From assembly GCF_000421825.1 (NCBI RefSeq), contig NZ_ATXT01000011.1, positions 676,446-740,445 on the forward strand: a DNA stretch of 64,000 bases, read 5' to 3'. Within the stretch, counting starts at the first letter, position 1; each line of letters begins with the position of its first letter. The DNA is from Humibacter albus DSM 18994 (GTDB taxonomy: Bacteria > Actinomycetota > Actinomycetes > Actinomycetales > Microbacteriaceae). The notes under the pieces are model-generated. The model worked only from the letters and a program-made list of their open reading frames with translations. It had not been told where the DNA came from and searched no databases. A program made the translations under genes and the position numbers. Of the stretch, positions 8,765 to 18,007 are shown in pieces.

Positions 8765-9637
8765 TCAGCCCACCAGCTGCTGGGCGAACACGTGCGGCGT
8801 GAATCCGGTGAGGTCGCCGATCCCCTCGCCCTGGCCCACGAGCTTGATCGGCAGGCCGGTGCGCTCCTGCACGGCCAGCACGAAGCCGCCCTTCGCGGAG
8901 CCGTCGAGCTTGGTCAACACGAGCCCGGTGACGCCGGCGTGCTCGATGAACGCCTGCGCCTGCGCGAGACCGTTCTGACCCGTCGTCGCGTCGAGCACGA
9001 GCAACACCTCGGCGATCGGCGCCTGCTTCTCGACGACGCGCTTGATCTTCGACAGCTCGTCCATCAGGCCGCCCTTGGTGTGCAGCCGGCCGGCGGTGTC
9101 GACGATCACGATCTCGGTCCCATGGCTCTTCGCGAACTCGATGGTCTGGAACGCGACGGATGCCGGATCTTGCCGCTCCTGCTGCGGCCGCACGATCTGC
9201 GCATCGGCGCGCTGCGCCCACGTGGCCAGCTGCTCGACGGCGGCGGCACGGAACGTGTCGGCGGCGCCGACGACGACGGAGCGGTCGTAGTTGCGCAGGA
9301 ACTTCGCGAACTTGCCGATGGTGGTGGTCTTTCCCACGCCGTTCACCCCGACGACGAGCACCACGGCAGGGCGCTCGGAAAGGTGCAGGGTGGGATCGAA
9401 GCGGGCGAGACGTTCTTCGAGGGTCTCGCGAAGCATCCGCTGCAGGTCGGCTGGATCGGTCGTGCGGTAGCGGTCGACCTTCTCGTGCAGCTCCTCGACG
9501 ATCTCGTCGGTGACCGCCGGGCCGAAGTCGGCGGTGATGAGCGCCGTCTCGAGGTCGTCCCACGTCTCGTCGTCGATCGTCGGCTTCGCGAACATGCCGC
9601 GGAGGGCGCCCTTCAGCGACCAGGAGCGTTCTGCCAT
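8765..9637 (-). CDS. ftsY: signal recognition particle receptor FtsY
   Basis: A 290-aa SRP receptor GTPase. The NG domain is complete: GVNGVGKTTT, the DTFRAAA segment, DTAGR and TKLDGSAKGG. The long acidic A domain found in E. coli is absent and only about 20 residues precede the N domain, so membrane contact would rely on the basic N-terminal helix. It works with Ffh to deliver ribosomes to the translocon. The ATG at 9637 sits 6 nt after a TAGCCT -10 box, which indicates a leaderless transcript. It follows smc on the same strand with a 27-bp gap. Confidence 0.97.
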   Translation of the reverse strand: MAERSWSLKGALRGMFAKPTIDDETWDDLETALITADFGPAVTDEIVEELHEKVDRYRTTDPADLQRMLRETLEERLARFDPTLHLSERPAVVLVVGVNGVGKTTTIGKFAKFLRNYDRSVVVGAADTFRAAAVEQLATWAQRADAQIVRPQQERQDPASVAFQTIEFAKSHGTEIVIVDTAGRLHTKGGLMDELSKIKRVVEKQAPIAEVLLVLDATTGQNGLAQAQAFIEHAGVTGLVLTKLDGSAKGGFVLAVQERTGLPIKLVGQGEGIGDLTGFTPHVFAQQLVG

Positions 9638-9643
9638 GCCTTC

Positions 9644-9649
9644 AGGCTA
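9644..9649 (-). promoter_or_regulatory. -10 box of a leaderless ftsY promoter
   Basis: TAGCCT (minus, 9649-9644) is followed by GAAGGC and then the ftsY ATG at 9637. The 6-nt gap places the predicted transcription start on or next to the A of the ATG. This is the same arrangement as at recG. Confidence 0.5.
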
Positions 9650-9664
9650 GCGGGCGCTGCACTC

Positions 9665-12600
9665 TCAGGACGCGAGCTCCGCGTGCTGTGCCGTGTCACG
9701 CTGCGCGTCGGTCCGGCGGCTGGACCCGCGCTCCTCGACCCGCTGGCCGACGACCGCCGAGACGCCGTCCTGCCGCATCGAGACGCCGTACAACGCGTCG
9801 GCGATCTCCATGGTGCGCTTCTGGTGCGTGATCACGATGAGCTGACTGTCGGCGCGCAGCTCCTCGAACGTGGTCAGCAGGCGGCCGAGGTTGGCGTCGT
9901 CGAGCGCGGCTTCCACCTCATCCATGATGTAGAACGGGCTCGGTCGCGCCTTGAAGATCGCCATCAGGAACGCGACCGCCGCCAGCGACCGCTCGCCGCC
10001 GGAGAGCAGCGAGAGTCGCTCGATCTTCTTGCCCGCCGGGCGGACGGACACCTCGACGCCGGTGCCGAGCAGGTCATCCGGGTCGGTGAGACGGATGCTG
10101 CCGCTCCCGCCCGGGAAGAGCACCGGGAAGACGTCGGCGAACGCCTGCTTGGTGTCTTCGAACGCCTCCGAGAAGATGCCCTGCATGCGCTCGTCGATGT
10201 CGGCGATGATCGTCAGCAGGTCCTTGCGCGTGTTGGTCAGATCGCTCAGCTGCTCCGTGAGGAACTTGTGCCGCTGCTCGAGCGCCGCGAACTCCTCCAA
10301 CGCGAGCGGGTTCACGCGGCCGAGGCGCGCGAGCTTGCGCTCCGCGTCCTGCAACCGCTTCTCCTGCTCGGCCCTCACGAACGGCCTCTCCTCACCGTCC
10401 TCGGACTCCGCGGAACCGTCCACCGGAATGCCCACCCCGGGACCGTACTCGGCGACCAGCACGTCTTCGACCAGGCCGAGTTCGCTTCCGGCGCGCTCCA
10501 AGAGGGAGGAGAGGTGCAGCTTCTTCTCGTAGATCTGCAGCTCGAGGCCGTGCACGCTCTCGCTCACCGCCTGCAGCCGGTCGCGCAGGGCTGCCTCGTC
10601 CCGGCGCAGCGCGAGGAGCTCTTCGTTCTGCCCCGCTCGTGCCGCCTCCGCCGCGGCGAGTTCCGTGCGCGCCTGACTCACCGACCTGTCGACGGAGTCG
10701 AGCACGCGGGGAAGCAGGCCGATCACGCCCTCCGCCGCGGCCACCTGGTGCCGGCGCACGACCTCCCGCCGCGCCGACTCGGCCGCCGCCGCACGCTCCT
10801 GTTCGAGGCGCCTGCTGAGGGATGCGGTGCGCGCCTCCTCCGCACGCACGCGCTCGCGCGCCGTCTCGGCGGCAAGCCGGGCCTGCACTTCGGCCTCGCG
10901 ACAGGCCTCGAGCTCGGCCGAGACGACGTCCCGTTCGCTCACATCGAGGATGGGCCGTGGCCTCGATGCGTGGGTCTCATGTGCGCGCTTGGCCGCCGTG
11001 GCGACCTTCTCCGCTTCGGCGGCCTTCGCTTCCGACTCGGCGATACCGCGCGCGATGCGCTCCGCCTCCGCGTTCGCGCCCTCCAGCTGCGCCGTCAGGC
11101 GGCTCGACTTCTCGGCCTGCTCGGCCAGCTGGGCGTCGTACGCGCGCAGCTGCGTCAGAGCCGCGGAGGATGCCTGTTTCGCCGCCTGCAGCGCCTCACG
11201 CTGACCGTCGTGCTCGTCTTTCGCCGTCGCGATGGCGGACTCGAGCTCCGTCAGCCGCGACGCGGCTGCGTCGCGTTCCGCGAGCAGTTCGATGCGACCG
11301 GCGCCCTGGCCCGACCCGCCCTTCAGCGTGTGAGCGGAGAGCACCTCACCGGTGCGGGTGACGAGCACGGTGGCCGCGTCGGAGACGTCGTCCCACGCGG
11401 TGCGCGCGTCGTCCAGGCTCTCGACGACGATCACGTGGCGCAGCAGGGCCCGGATGCTCGCGGTGCCGGCCAGCAGCAGGTCCGTCGCGGCGCGGGCGCC
11501 CGCCGGCACGACGGCAGCGGGCGACGAGTCGTGCGGCGCCGCGTCGTCGTCGACCACCAACTCGATGGAGCCGAGGTCCTCGGCGGAGGCGAATCGCGCC
11601 GCGTCGACCGCCGCGTCACGGCTTGCCACCATGACCGCGTCGGCGAGCGACCCGAGGGCGGCGGCGATAGCGGCCTCGTAGCCGGGCTCCACCTTGACGG
11701 TGTCGGCGACGCGGCCCTTGACGCCGGCGCGGTCGGCCGTGATGAGCGCGGCGGATCCGTCCCGGGCCCCCAGCGCGCGGCCGAGGGCCTTCACCTGGCC
11801 GGAGAGCGCGTCGCGCTCGCGCTCGAGTGTGCGCAACTCGTCGCGCAGCCGTTCGATCTCGGCCTCGGCCTCGAAGACGGCGGCCTGTGCCAGTTCGTAG
11901 GCCTCGGCGAGCTCGCCTTGGGCATCCGGTCCGAGCGGCGAGTCGCCTTCGCTGTCGGTCAGCGCCTCCTCGGCGGCCGCACGGCGCTGCTCGGCGGCCT
12001 CGAGCTGGTTGCGCTGGCGCAGCACCTCACCGCGCAGGGCGGCGAGTCGCTGCGCGGCGGCGTCCGCCTGTCCGGCGAGCTTCGTCAGTTCGAGGTCGTG
12101 CTGCGACACGAGCGCGCTCTGGGCGGCGATCTGCTCGTCGATGGAGTCCAGGTGCGCGCGGGCGGCACGCGTGGCGGTCTGCGCGGCCGTCACCGCGGCA
12201 TCCGCCTCGCCAACACCGTCCCGCAGCAGCGCCGCTTCGGCCTTCGACGCCTCGATCATGTCGGGCGTCACCGTGCGGGCGGACTCGCCGAGTTCGGCCT
12301 GCGAACCGAGCAACGCGAGGCGCTGATTCGCCAGGGTGAAAAGCGAGCGCAGCCGTTCCTGCACCGACTCGAGCCCGAACGCGGTGCGGCGCGCGGCATC
12401 CACCGCGTCGCCCACCTGTTCCTGTTCGATGCGGGCGATGCGCAGCTGCTTCTGCTCCAGTTGCTCCTGCAGCACGATGCGCTCGCTGTGCCGCTGGGAC
12501 TCGTCACGGGAGTAGTCGTCGAGGCTTGCGCGCAGGCCGACGACCTCGTCGGCGAGGAGGCGGGCACGCGCATCCCGCACGACCGCCGCGATGGTCTGCG

Positions 12601-13243
12601 CCTCGCGTGCGACCTCGGCCTGGGCGCCGAGCGGCTTCAACTGGCGCCGGATCTCGCCGGCCAGATCGCTCAGGCGCGTGAGGTTCGTCTGCATCGCTTC
12701 GAGCTTGCGGAGCGTCTTCTCCTTGCGGCGGCGATGCTTGAGGATGCCCGCGGCCTCCTCGATGAACCCGCGGCGGTCATCCGGGCTCGCGTGCAGGACG
12801 GCGTCCAGCTGCCCTTGCCCGACGATGACGTGCATCTCCCGGCCGAGGCCGGAGTCGCTGAGCAGCTCCTGCACGTCGAGCAGACGGCACTGTTTGCCGT
12901 TGATGGCATACTCGCTGCCACCGTTGCGGAACAGCGTGCGACTGATCGTGACCTCGGAGTATTCGATCGGCAGGGCGCCGTCGGAGTTGTCGATCGTGAG
13001 CGTCACCTCGGCGCGGCCGAGCGGTCCGCGGGTGGACGTGCCGGCGAAGATGACGTCCTCCATCTTGCCGCCGCGCAGCGTCTTGACGCCCTGCTCCCCC
13101 ATCACCCAGGCCAGCGCGTCGACGACATTGGACTTGCCTGACCCGTTCGGACCGACGATGCAGGTCACGCCGGGTTCGAAGGCGAACGTGGTCGGCTGAG
13201 CGAAGGACTTGAATCCCTTGAGCGTCAAGCTCTTCAGATGCAA
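9665..13243 (-). CDS. smc: chromosome segregation ATPase SMC
   Basis: A 1,192-aa condensin SMC protein that organises and helps segregate the chromosome together with ScpA/ScpB. The N-terminal ATPase half begins HLKSLTLKGFKSFA and has Walker A GPNGSGKSN. Two long coiled coils flank a hinge around residues 500-680 (about GDSPLGPDAQ to TRTGEVLSAH). The C-terminal half has the ABC signature LSGGERSLAAVAF and Walker B FYIMDEVEAALDD. The start is TTG at 13243, chosen because GAGGGGG precedes it by 6 nt and the family N-terminus begins exactly there; no ATG or GTG fits in frame. It is followed by ftsY and is divergent from the GNAT gene. Confidence 0.96.
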   Translation of the reverse strand: MHLKSLTLKGFKSFAQPTTFAFEPGVTCIVGPNGSGKSNVVDALAWVMGEQGVKTLRGGKMEDVIFAGTSTRGPLGRAEVTLTIDNSDGALPIEYSEVTISRTLFRNGGSEYAINGKQCRLLDVQELLSDSGLGREMHVIVGQGQLDAVLHASPDDRRGFIEEAAGILKHRRRKEKTLRKLEAMQTNLTRLSDLAGEIRRQLKPLGAQAEVAREAQTIAAVVRDARARLLADEVVGLRASLDDYSRDESQRHSERIVLQEQLEQKQLRIARIEQEQVGDAVDAARRTAFGLESVQERLRSLFTLANQRLALLGSQAELGESARTVTPDMIEASKAEAALLRDGVGEADAAVTAAQTATRAARAHLDSIDEQIAAQSALVSQHDLELTKLAGQADAAAQRLAALRGEVLRQRNQLEAAEQRRAAAEEALTDSEGDSPLGPDAQGELAEAYELAQAAVFEAEAEIERLRDELRTLERERDALSGQVKALGRALGARDGSAALITADRAGVKGRVADTVKVEPGYEAAIAAALGSLADAVMVASRDAAVDAARFASAEDLGSIELVVDDDAAPHDSSPAAVVPAGARAATDLLLAGTASIRALLRHVIVVESLDDARTAWDDVSDAATVLVTRTGEVLSAHTLKGGSGQGAGRIELLAERDAAASRLTELESAIATAKDEHDGQREALQAAKQASSAALTQLRAYDAQLAEQAEKSSRLTAQLEGANAEAERIARGIAESEAKAAEAEKVATAAKRAHETHASRPRPILDVSERDVVSAELEACREAEVQARLAAETARERVRAEEARTASLSRRLEQERAAAAESARREVVRRHQVAAAEGVIGLLPRVLDSVDRSVSQARTELAAAEAARAGQNEELLALRRDEAALRDRLQAVSESVHGLELQIYEKKLHLSSLLERAGSELGLVEDVLVAEYGPGVGIPVDGSAESEDGEERPFVRAEQEKRLQDAERKLARLGRVNPLALEEFAALEQRHKFLTEQLSDLTNTRKDLLTIIADIDERMQGIFSEAFEDTKQAFADVFPVLFPGGSGSIRLTDPDDLLGTGVEVSVRPAGKKIERLSLLSGGERSLAAVAFLMAIFKARPSPFYIMDEVEAALDDANLGRLLTTFEELRADSQLIVITHQKRTMEIADALYGVSMRQDGVSAVVGQRVEERGSSRRTDAQRDTAQHAELAS

Positions 13244-13487
13244 GCGGCGCCCCCTCGTTCCATGCCGTCCTCGTCGTACCGTCTTCGTTGCGGTCGGCGC
13301 CGGGTCGACGGCGCCTGAGACGGTCTCTACGGTACCCGAGAGCGGACGGGCTTCCCGGCAGCCTCCCGAGCGTTCCGCGATACCGGTCGGCTGCCGATTG
13401 CGTGTCCCGGCAAGACGGGCATGCGCTCGCGAGGATGCTCTGCCTAGGCTGATCACGACGTGGCCGATCTCGACGAGAGGGGTTCTC

Positions 13488-14558
13488 GTGCGCGTGACGA
13501 TCGAGCGCGTCGTCGTTCCGGAGACGATGGATGCCGACACCTCGGGTGACTTCGCCGGTTTCGTCGACGTCGGCAACGACTGCGCGCTGCACCTGTGGGG
13601 CGACGACGACTTCGTCTCCGCCCCGGAGGACGAGCTCGCGTGGTTCCGTTCCAGCCCGTTCCGGCTTCGCCTGCTCTATCTCGCCCGGCTCGAGGGCGAA
13701 CCGGCGGGCCGACTGCTCGTCACGGTGCCGCTGGAGGAGGACGCGACGACGGCCGAGGTGGAGGTGCACGTGATCCCGGCCGCGCGCCGACACGGCATCG
13801 GGGCGGCCCTGCTGCGGCAGGGCGAGGAGCTGGTGGCCGACGCCGGACGCGTCGACATCGCGACGTTCACGCAGCACGTGCTCTCGGGCATCCCGAGCGG
13901 CACGGCCGATTCTGTGCCGCCGAGCGCTCAGCATCTGCCGGACGATGCGGATGCGCGCTTCGCTCGGGCGCACGGGTTCCGGCTGGCGCAGGTCGAAGCG
14001 ATGAGCCGTGCAGACATTCCGCTCTCCTCGGTCGTGCGCGAACGTCTGCACGCCGAGGTGGATGCTCATGCCTGCGGATACCGTCTCGTCACCTGGCAGC
14101 GGTGCCCCGACGACCTGATCGACTCGTTCGCCGCTGCCAGAGCACGCATGCTGGTGGATGCGCCGCACAAGGGCGTCCCGGTGGACACCGTGCGCTGGGA
14201 CGCGGATCGCGTGCGCCGTGAGGAGCAGCGCTGGCGCGACGCAGGCCGGCCGCCCCTGGTCGCGGCGGCAGTGCAGGAGACCACGCGCGAGGTTGCGGCG
14301 TACACGATCGTGCTCGTGGCGCAGGGGTCGGCCACCGCCGAGCAGCGCGACACGTTGGTGCTCGCCGCGCACCGAGGGCATCGGCTCGGCCTGGCGGTGA
14401 AGCTCGCCAACGTGGAGGCGCTCGCCCGCATCGCTCCCCACACGCAGCACGTGCTCACCTGGAACGCCGTCGAGAACGAACCGATGCTCGCCATCAACCG
14501 CGAGCTCGGGTTCCGTCAGCGCGCGCTCAACGGGATCTGGCAGAAGAGCCTGGCCTGA
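13488..14558 (+). CDS. GNAT-family N-acetyltransferase (tandem GNAT domains)
   Basis: A 356-aa protein with two GNAT folds. The N-terminal one has an acetyl-CoA-binding loop of the form RRHGIGAALLRQG (about residues 98-110). The C-terminal one has HRGHRLGLAVKLAN and the closing NEPMLAINRELGF typical of mycothiol-synthase-like and antibiotic-acetylase-like tandem GNATs. The substrate is unknown. The start is GTG at 13488 with AGAGGGG 5 nt upstream. It is divergent from smc, and TAGGCT around 13446 is a possible -10 box. The 244-bp gap between the two starts holds no further gene. Confidence 0.85.
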   Translation: MRVTIERVVVPETMDADTSGDFAGFVDVGNDCALHLWGDDDFVSAPEDELAWFRSSPFRLRLLYLARLEGEPAGRLLVTVPLEEDATTAEVEVHVIPAARRHGIGAALLRQGEELVADAGRVDIATFTQHVLSGIPSGTADSVPPSAQHLPDDADARFARAHGFRLAQVEAMSRADIPLSSVVRERLHAEVDAHACGYRLVTWQRCPDDLIDSFAAARARMLVDAPHKGVPVDTVRWDADRVRREEQRWRDAGRPPLVAAAVQETTREVAAYTIVLVAQGSATAEQRDTLVLAAHRGHRLGLAVKLANVEALARIAPHTQHVLTWNAVENEPMLAINRELGFRQRALNGIWQKSLA

Positions 14559-14623
14559 GGACCGATCGACGCCGCGGGGCGGATGAGCCCTTCGTCGATG
14601 CACGTGTCTCGAGGGAACGGCGC

Positions 14624-14690
14624 TGGTCGGCGATCGTCGGTTTGTGGGCAGTGGTCGGCAGTCGGCGGTCGGTGGTCGTCGGACGGCGCC
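14624..14690. repeat. GTCGG-rich low-complexity stretch
   Basis: Six GTCGG pentamers occur within 67 bp downstream of the GNAT gene, giving a strand with many GG pairs. No coding potential is apparent. This, the 69-bp palindrome and the 21-bp repeat are all that the 414-bp gap between the GNAT and oxidoreductase genes appears to hold. Confidence 0.5.
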
Positions 14691-14723
14691 GGTGCGGCAC
14701 CCGCCTTTGCACCCGGATCCCGT

Positions 14724-14792
14724 CACTATTTCAGGCCATCTCGGCTCAGACGGCAGATATATCGATCTGACCCGAGATGGCCTGAAATAGTG
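14724..14792. repeat. 69-bp near-perfect palindrome (long hairpin)
   Basis: Two 27-bp arms (14724-14750 and 14766-14792) are inverted repeats with a single mismatch; the outer 21 bp match perfectly. The 15-bp loop is AT-rich (AGATATATCG). It lies in a 414-bp gap between the GNAT gene end and the oxidoreductase gene. There is no T-tract. It could act as an I-shaped terminator, a structured RNA or a small non-autonomous mobile element. Confidence 0.8.
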
Positions 14793-14836
14793 CACCGAAG
14801 ACGTCGATGGACCGTGAGGGTGGGAGGATCCCGGCC

Positions 14837-14899
14837 CTGACCGGTTCGCGATCAGTCCTCACCGGTTCGCGATCAATCCTGACCGGGTCGCGATCAGCC
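14837..14899. repeat. three tandem 21-bp repeats upstream of oxidoreductase gene
   Basis: Three consecutive 21-bp units (14837, 14858, 14879) share the core CCGGTTCGCGATCA with one or two changes each. Each unit contains the palindrome TCGCGA, spaced exactly 21 bp apart, which is about two helical turns. The array ends 73 bp before the next gene start, so it could be a cooperative operator or a simple slippage repeat. Confidence 0.75.
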
Positions 14900-14972
14900 C
14901 TGACCTGCCGCTGCAGGATTCGCAAGACTTTCGCGACCCACTGACGACCGGCGACCTCGCTATCGTGACGAC

Positions 14973-16079
14973 ATGGGGGCAACGACGATGCGTGCGGCGG
15001 TGATCGACGCACTCGGGCCGGCCGAGAGCATCCACATGGCGTCTCTGCCGGTTCCCGAGCCCGCCGCCGGCGAGGTGCGCGTGCGCGTCACGGCGACCAC
15101 GGTGAACCACGTCGACACCTTCGTGCGCAGCGGCGCGTACCGCACGCCGATGACGTTCCCGTTCGTGGTGGGGCGTGACCTCGTCGGCACCGTGGATGCC
15201 ATGGGCGACGACGTCAGCGCATTCCGCGTCGGCGAGAGCGTGTGGTGCAACAGCCTCGGCCACGGCGGACGTCAGGGCGCGGCGGCGGAGTTCGCGATCG
15301 TGCCGCAGGACCGGCTCTATCGGGTGCCGGACGGCGTCGACCCGATCGAGCTGGTCGCGCTCGTGCATCCGGCCGCGACCGCGTGGCTCGCGCTCGTGCG
15401 ACACGGCGGCCTCGAAACGGGCGGCACCGCATTCGTCGGAGGCGGCGGCGGGAACGTCGGCTCCTGCGCCGTCGCGATAGCCCGCTCCCTCGGCGCCCGG
15501 GTGGTGACGAGCGCCGGCGCCCGCGACGTCGCCAGACTGCGCAGCCTCGGCGTGGAAGCGCTCGACTACCGGGACCCCGATCTCGATGAGGCGCTGGCCA
15601 TGGCGCTGGCTCCCGCCGAACGAGCTCGGCCCGGCGAGGCATCCGTCGTGGCGCCCTCAGACGGTGCGGATGTCTGGCTCGACACGTCCGGAACGTTCCG
15701 CCTCGCGCAGGCGGTCCCGCTGCTGGCACAGGGCGGCCGCATCGTGCTCATCGCCGGGATGACGCGACACGACGAGTTCACGTTCGGCGATCTCTACACG
15801 CACGACCGCAGCATCACGGGCTTCGCGATCAGCAACGCGTCGGTCGACGACCTCGCTCGGGCGGCGACCGTGATCAACGGCCTCGTCGTCTCGCGCGCAG
15901 TGCCCGCACTGCCGATCGATCGACTCCCCCTCAGCGCCGCGAGCGCGGTGCACGCCGAGCTGGAGGCCGGCACCCGGCGTCGCCGTGCGGTGCTTCTCCC
16001 GTCTCTGGACGGCGTCAAGACCGCCGTGGCCTCCGCACCCGCTGACACCGCGGGCAGTAATGACTCGAGCGGTTCATGA
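14973..16079 (+). CDS. zinc-less quinone-oxidoreductase-like MDR protein
   Basis: A 368-aa medium-chain dehydrogenase/reductase of the quinone oxidoreductase (QOR/Qor) type. The catalytic GroES-like half contains [12 protein letters not shown] and [13 protein letters not shown]. The NAD(P)-binding half contains the glycine-rich stretch [15 protein letters not shown]. The zinc-binding cysteines of alcohol dehydrogenases are absent. It probably reduces quinones or activated alkenes with NADPH. The start may be ATG 14973 or ATG 14988; the latter has GGGGG 8 nt upstream. Its last 65 bp run antisense through the 3' end of mutM, so its C-terminal tail (about 22 residues, Ser/Ala/Gly-rich) is probably not functional. 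Confidence 0.85.
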   Translation: MGATTMRAAVIDALGPAESIHMASLPVPEPAAGEVRVRVTATTVNHVDTFVRSGAYRTPMTFPFVVGRDLVGTVDAMGDDVSAFRVGESVWCNSLGHGGRQGAAAEFAIVPQDRLYRVPDGVDPIELVALVHPAATAWLALVRHGGLETGGTAFVGGGGGNVGSCAVAIARSLGARVVTSAGARDVARLRSLGVEALDYRDPDLDEALAMALAPAERARPGEASVVAPSDGADVWLDTSGTFRLAQAVPLLAQGGRIVLIAGMTRHDEFTFGDLYTHDRSITGFAISNASVDDLARAATVINGLVVSRAVPALPIDRLPLSAASAVHAELEAGTRRRRAVLLPSLDGVKTAVASAPADTAGSNDSSGS

Positions 16080-17016
16080 ACGTGGCGCGCACCATCGCAG
16101 TGCCGCAACGCGGACACGGCAGCCCCTGCCTGCCGTAGGCGTTCAGCGAGTGTGCGAAGTAGCCTCCCTGGCCGTTCACGTTGACGTACTGCGCGTCGAA
16201 GCTCGTGCCGCCCTCGACGAGCGCCTTCTGCAGCACCGCTCGCGCCTCGGCCAGCAGCTCGCGAGCCTTGCGGGCCGAGAGGGATGACGTGGGCTGGTCG
16301 AAGTGCACCCGCGCCGCCCACAGCGCTTCATCCGCGTAGATGTTCCCCACGCCGCTGATCAGCGTCTGATCCAGGAGGGCCCGCTTCACCGTGGTACGCC
16401 GGGCACGCAGCGACGCGAAGAAACGGTCGTCGTCGAATGCCGGATCGAGCGGATCCCGCGCGATGTGCGCCACCTGGCTCGGCACGCTCGCCAGGTCGAC
16501 GCCGAATCCGCCGGCCGCGCCGTCCGGTGTCGTGACGAGCGCATCCACGGCGAGCGATCCGAAGGTGCGCTGGTCGACGAAGTGCACGGCGAGCTCTCCG
16601 TGCTCCGGATGCTCCACGGTCAACCGCACGCGCGCGTGAGGTTCCAGGGGTGCCCCCGGCTCCCGCAGGAGCACCTGACCGCTCATGCCGAGGTGCAGCA
16701 GGATCGCATCGCTCGACGCGCTCTCCGCCGGCCGAGACAGCACATCAGACGCCGCGCCCGGTACTGGCCCGGGGAGTGCACCGGCCGCCTTCTCGCGAGC
16801 ACGGTCGGATGCCTCGAGCGGCACCCAGAGGAACTTTCCTCGGCGAGCCGCTCCGAGCATCCGTCTGCCTGTCAGGAGCGCCGCGAAGTCGCCGCGTGCC
16901 CTCTCGTGCCGGGTGAGCGCACGCTCGTCGAGCACCTCGACGCCGGTCAGCGTCGCGCCGGTGATGGCCGGAGCCAGTCCGGCACGCACCACCTCGACCT
17001 CGGGGAGCTCGGGCAC
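16015..17016 (-). CDS. mutM: formamidopyrimidine-DNA glycosylase
   Basis: A 333-aa Fpg/MutM bifunctional DNA glycosylase/AP lyase that removes 8-oxoguanine and other oxidised purines. The N-terminus MPELPEVE gives the catalytic Pro (Schiff base) and Glu after Met removal. The H2TH region reads [19 protein letters not shown]. The C-terminal zinc finger is C-x2-C...C-x2-C (PCPRCGTA and YCPRCQR). A Pro/Ala-rich insertion near residues 70-100 makes it longer than the usual ~275 aa. It begins 9 bp after the rnc stop, in the conserved rpmF-rnc-mutM order. Confidence 0.97.
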   Translation of the reverse strand: MPELPEVEVVRAGLAPAITGATLTGVEVLDERALTRHERARGDFAALLTGRRMLGAARRGKFLWVPLEASDRAREKAAGALPGPVPGAASDVLSRPAESASSDAILLHLGMSGQVLLREPGAPLEPHARVRLTVEHPEHGELAVHFVDQRTFGSLAVDALVTTPDGAAGGFGVDLASVPSQVAHIARDPLDPAFDDDRFFASLRARRTTVKRALLDQTLISGVGNIYADEALWAARVHFDQPTSSLSARKARELLAEARAVLQKALVEGGTSFDAQYVNVNGQGGYFAHSLNAYGRQGLPCPRCGTAMVRATFMNRSSHYCPRCQRVRRPRRS

Positions 17017-17024
17017 GGCGGCGG

Positions 17025-17795
17025 TCAGCGGGAGGCCGCGCCGTCGCCGGCGGTGACCTCGGTCCAGGCGCGCAGCGCGGCCGCCATCTCGGCGTTCTTC
17101 TTGCTCGTGCCGTCGCCGGTGGCGGTGACGAGTCCCTGCACCGTGACCGTCGCGTGGAATGTCTTATTGTGGTCCGGCCCGCTGTCGGTCACCAGATACT
17201 GCGGAGCGGGGGCGCCGTGGTGCGCCGCCGCCTCCTGCAGGCTCGTCTTGGGGTCCAAGGCCGCGCCGAACCGGTGCGGGTCGTCGAGCAGCGGCTCGAT
17301 CAGACGCAGCACGAGCGCGGTCGCGACGTCACCACCGGCATCCAGGTAGACGGCCCCGATGATCGCCTCGACGGTGTCGGCCAGAATGGACGACTTGTCG
17401 GCGCCGCCGCTCAGCGACTCTCCGCGGCCGAGCAGCACGAACTCGCCCAGTCCGATGCCCCGAGCCACCTCTGCAAGCGCCACGCTGCTGACGAGCGAGG
17501 CGCGCCGCTTGGCGAGGTCGCCCTCGTCGAGCAGGGGATGGTCCCGGTAGAGCTTCACCGTCACGGCCTGCCCGAGGATGGAGTCCCCCAGGAACTCGAG
17601 GCGTTCGTTGTGCGGGATGCCGCCGTGCTCGTAGGCGTAGGAGCGGTGCGTCAACGCCAGGGTGAGCAGATCGTCGTGCACGTGCACGCCGATGCGACGC
17701 TGCAGCTCGGCGACATCCGTGCCGGCAGCAGCACTCAGGCGCGCACCGTTCTCGATGCGCGCCTGTGACTCCGCCCGCTCATCCGCGTGCGGCAC
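17025..17795 (-). CDS. rnc: ribonuclease III
   Basis: A 256-aa double-strand-specific RNase that processes rRNA precursors and structured mRNAs. The RNase III signature [13 protein letters not shown] and the second metal-ligand site [16 protein letters not shown] are intact. A C-terminal double-stranded-RNA-binding domain ([10 protein letters not shown] to [12 protein letters not shown]) follows. An N-terminal extension of about 28 residues precedes the endonuclease domain. The gene lies 4 bp after rpmF and 8 bp before mutM, so the three are probably one transcript. Confidence 0.97.
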   Translation of the reverse strand: MPHADERAESQARIENGARLSAAAGTDVAELQRRIGVHVHDDLLTLALTHRSYAYEHGGIPHNERLEFLGDSILGQAVTVKLYRDHPLLDEGDLAKRRASLVSSVALAEVARGIGLGEFVLLGRGESLSGGADKSSILADTVEAIIGAVYLDAGGDVATALVLRLIEPLLDDPHRFGAALDPKTSLQEAAAHHGAPAPQYLVTDSGPDHNKTFHATVTVQGLVTATGDGTSKKNAEMAAALRAWTEVTAGDGAASR

Positions 17796-17799
17796 GTGA

Positions 17800-18003
17800 C
17801 TAGACGTCGGCGACCTTGCGGCCCTTGTACTCCAGGAACAGCGGGGTACCGGCCGAATCCTCGACGACCTTCGCGTGGTGCGGGAGGCTGTAGGTCACCT
17901 TGCCGTTCTCGACGGTCTTGACCAGGTTCGGAACCTGCGCCTTCCACTGCGAACGGCGGGCGTGCGTGTTGGCGCGCGACTTCTTCCGCTTGGGAACAGC
18001 CAT
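17800..18003 (-). CDS. rpmF: 50S ribosomal protein L32 (Cys-less form)
   Basis: A 67-aa large-subunit protein beginning MAVPKRKKSRANTH. It lacks the four zinc-binding cysteines of the C+ form and instead reads TYSLPHHAKVVEDSAGT, so it should not depend on zinc. It starts only 4 bp after the DUF177 gene, the usual YceD-RpmF pairing, and is followed by rnc. Confidence 0.97.
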   Translation of the reverse strand: MAVPKRKKSRANTHARRSQWKAQVPNLVKTVENGKVTYSLPHHAKVVEDSAGTPLFLEYKGRKVADV

Positions 18004-18007
18004 GTCT

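Noticed and set aside
8792..13141. A 1,449-codon open frame on the plus strand opposite smc and ftsY
   Set aside because: It mirrors the third-position GC bias of the genuine minus-strand genes. Its translation is Arg/Gly/His/Leu-rich with no recognisable domain, and it crosses several gene boundaries.
13244..13487. Possible small gene or structured RNA between smc and the GNAT gene
   Set aside because: Only short scattered inverted repeats (for example the GGCGCC pair) and likely promoters are visible, with no open frame that has a start and coding character.
14837..14899. Possible CRISPR array from regularly spaced repeats
   Set aside because: The units are contiguous with no unique spacers, too short and only three in number, and no cas genes are nearby. 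The same applies to the arrays at 23880, 32024 and 55854.
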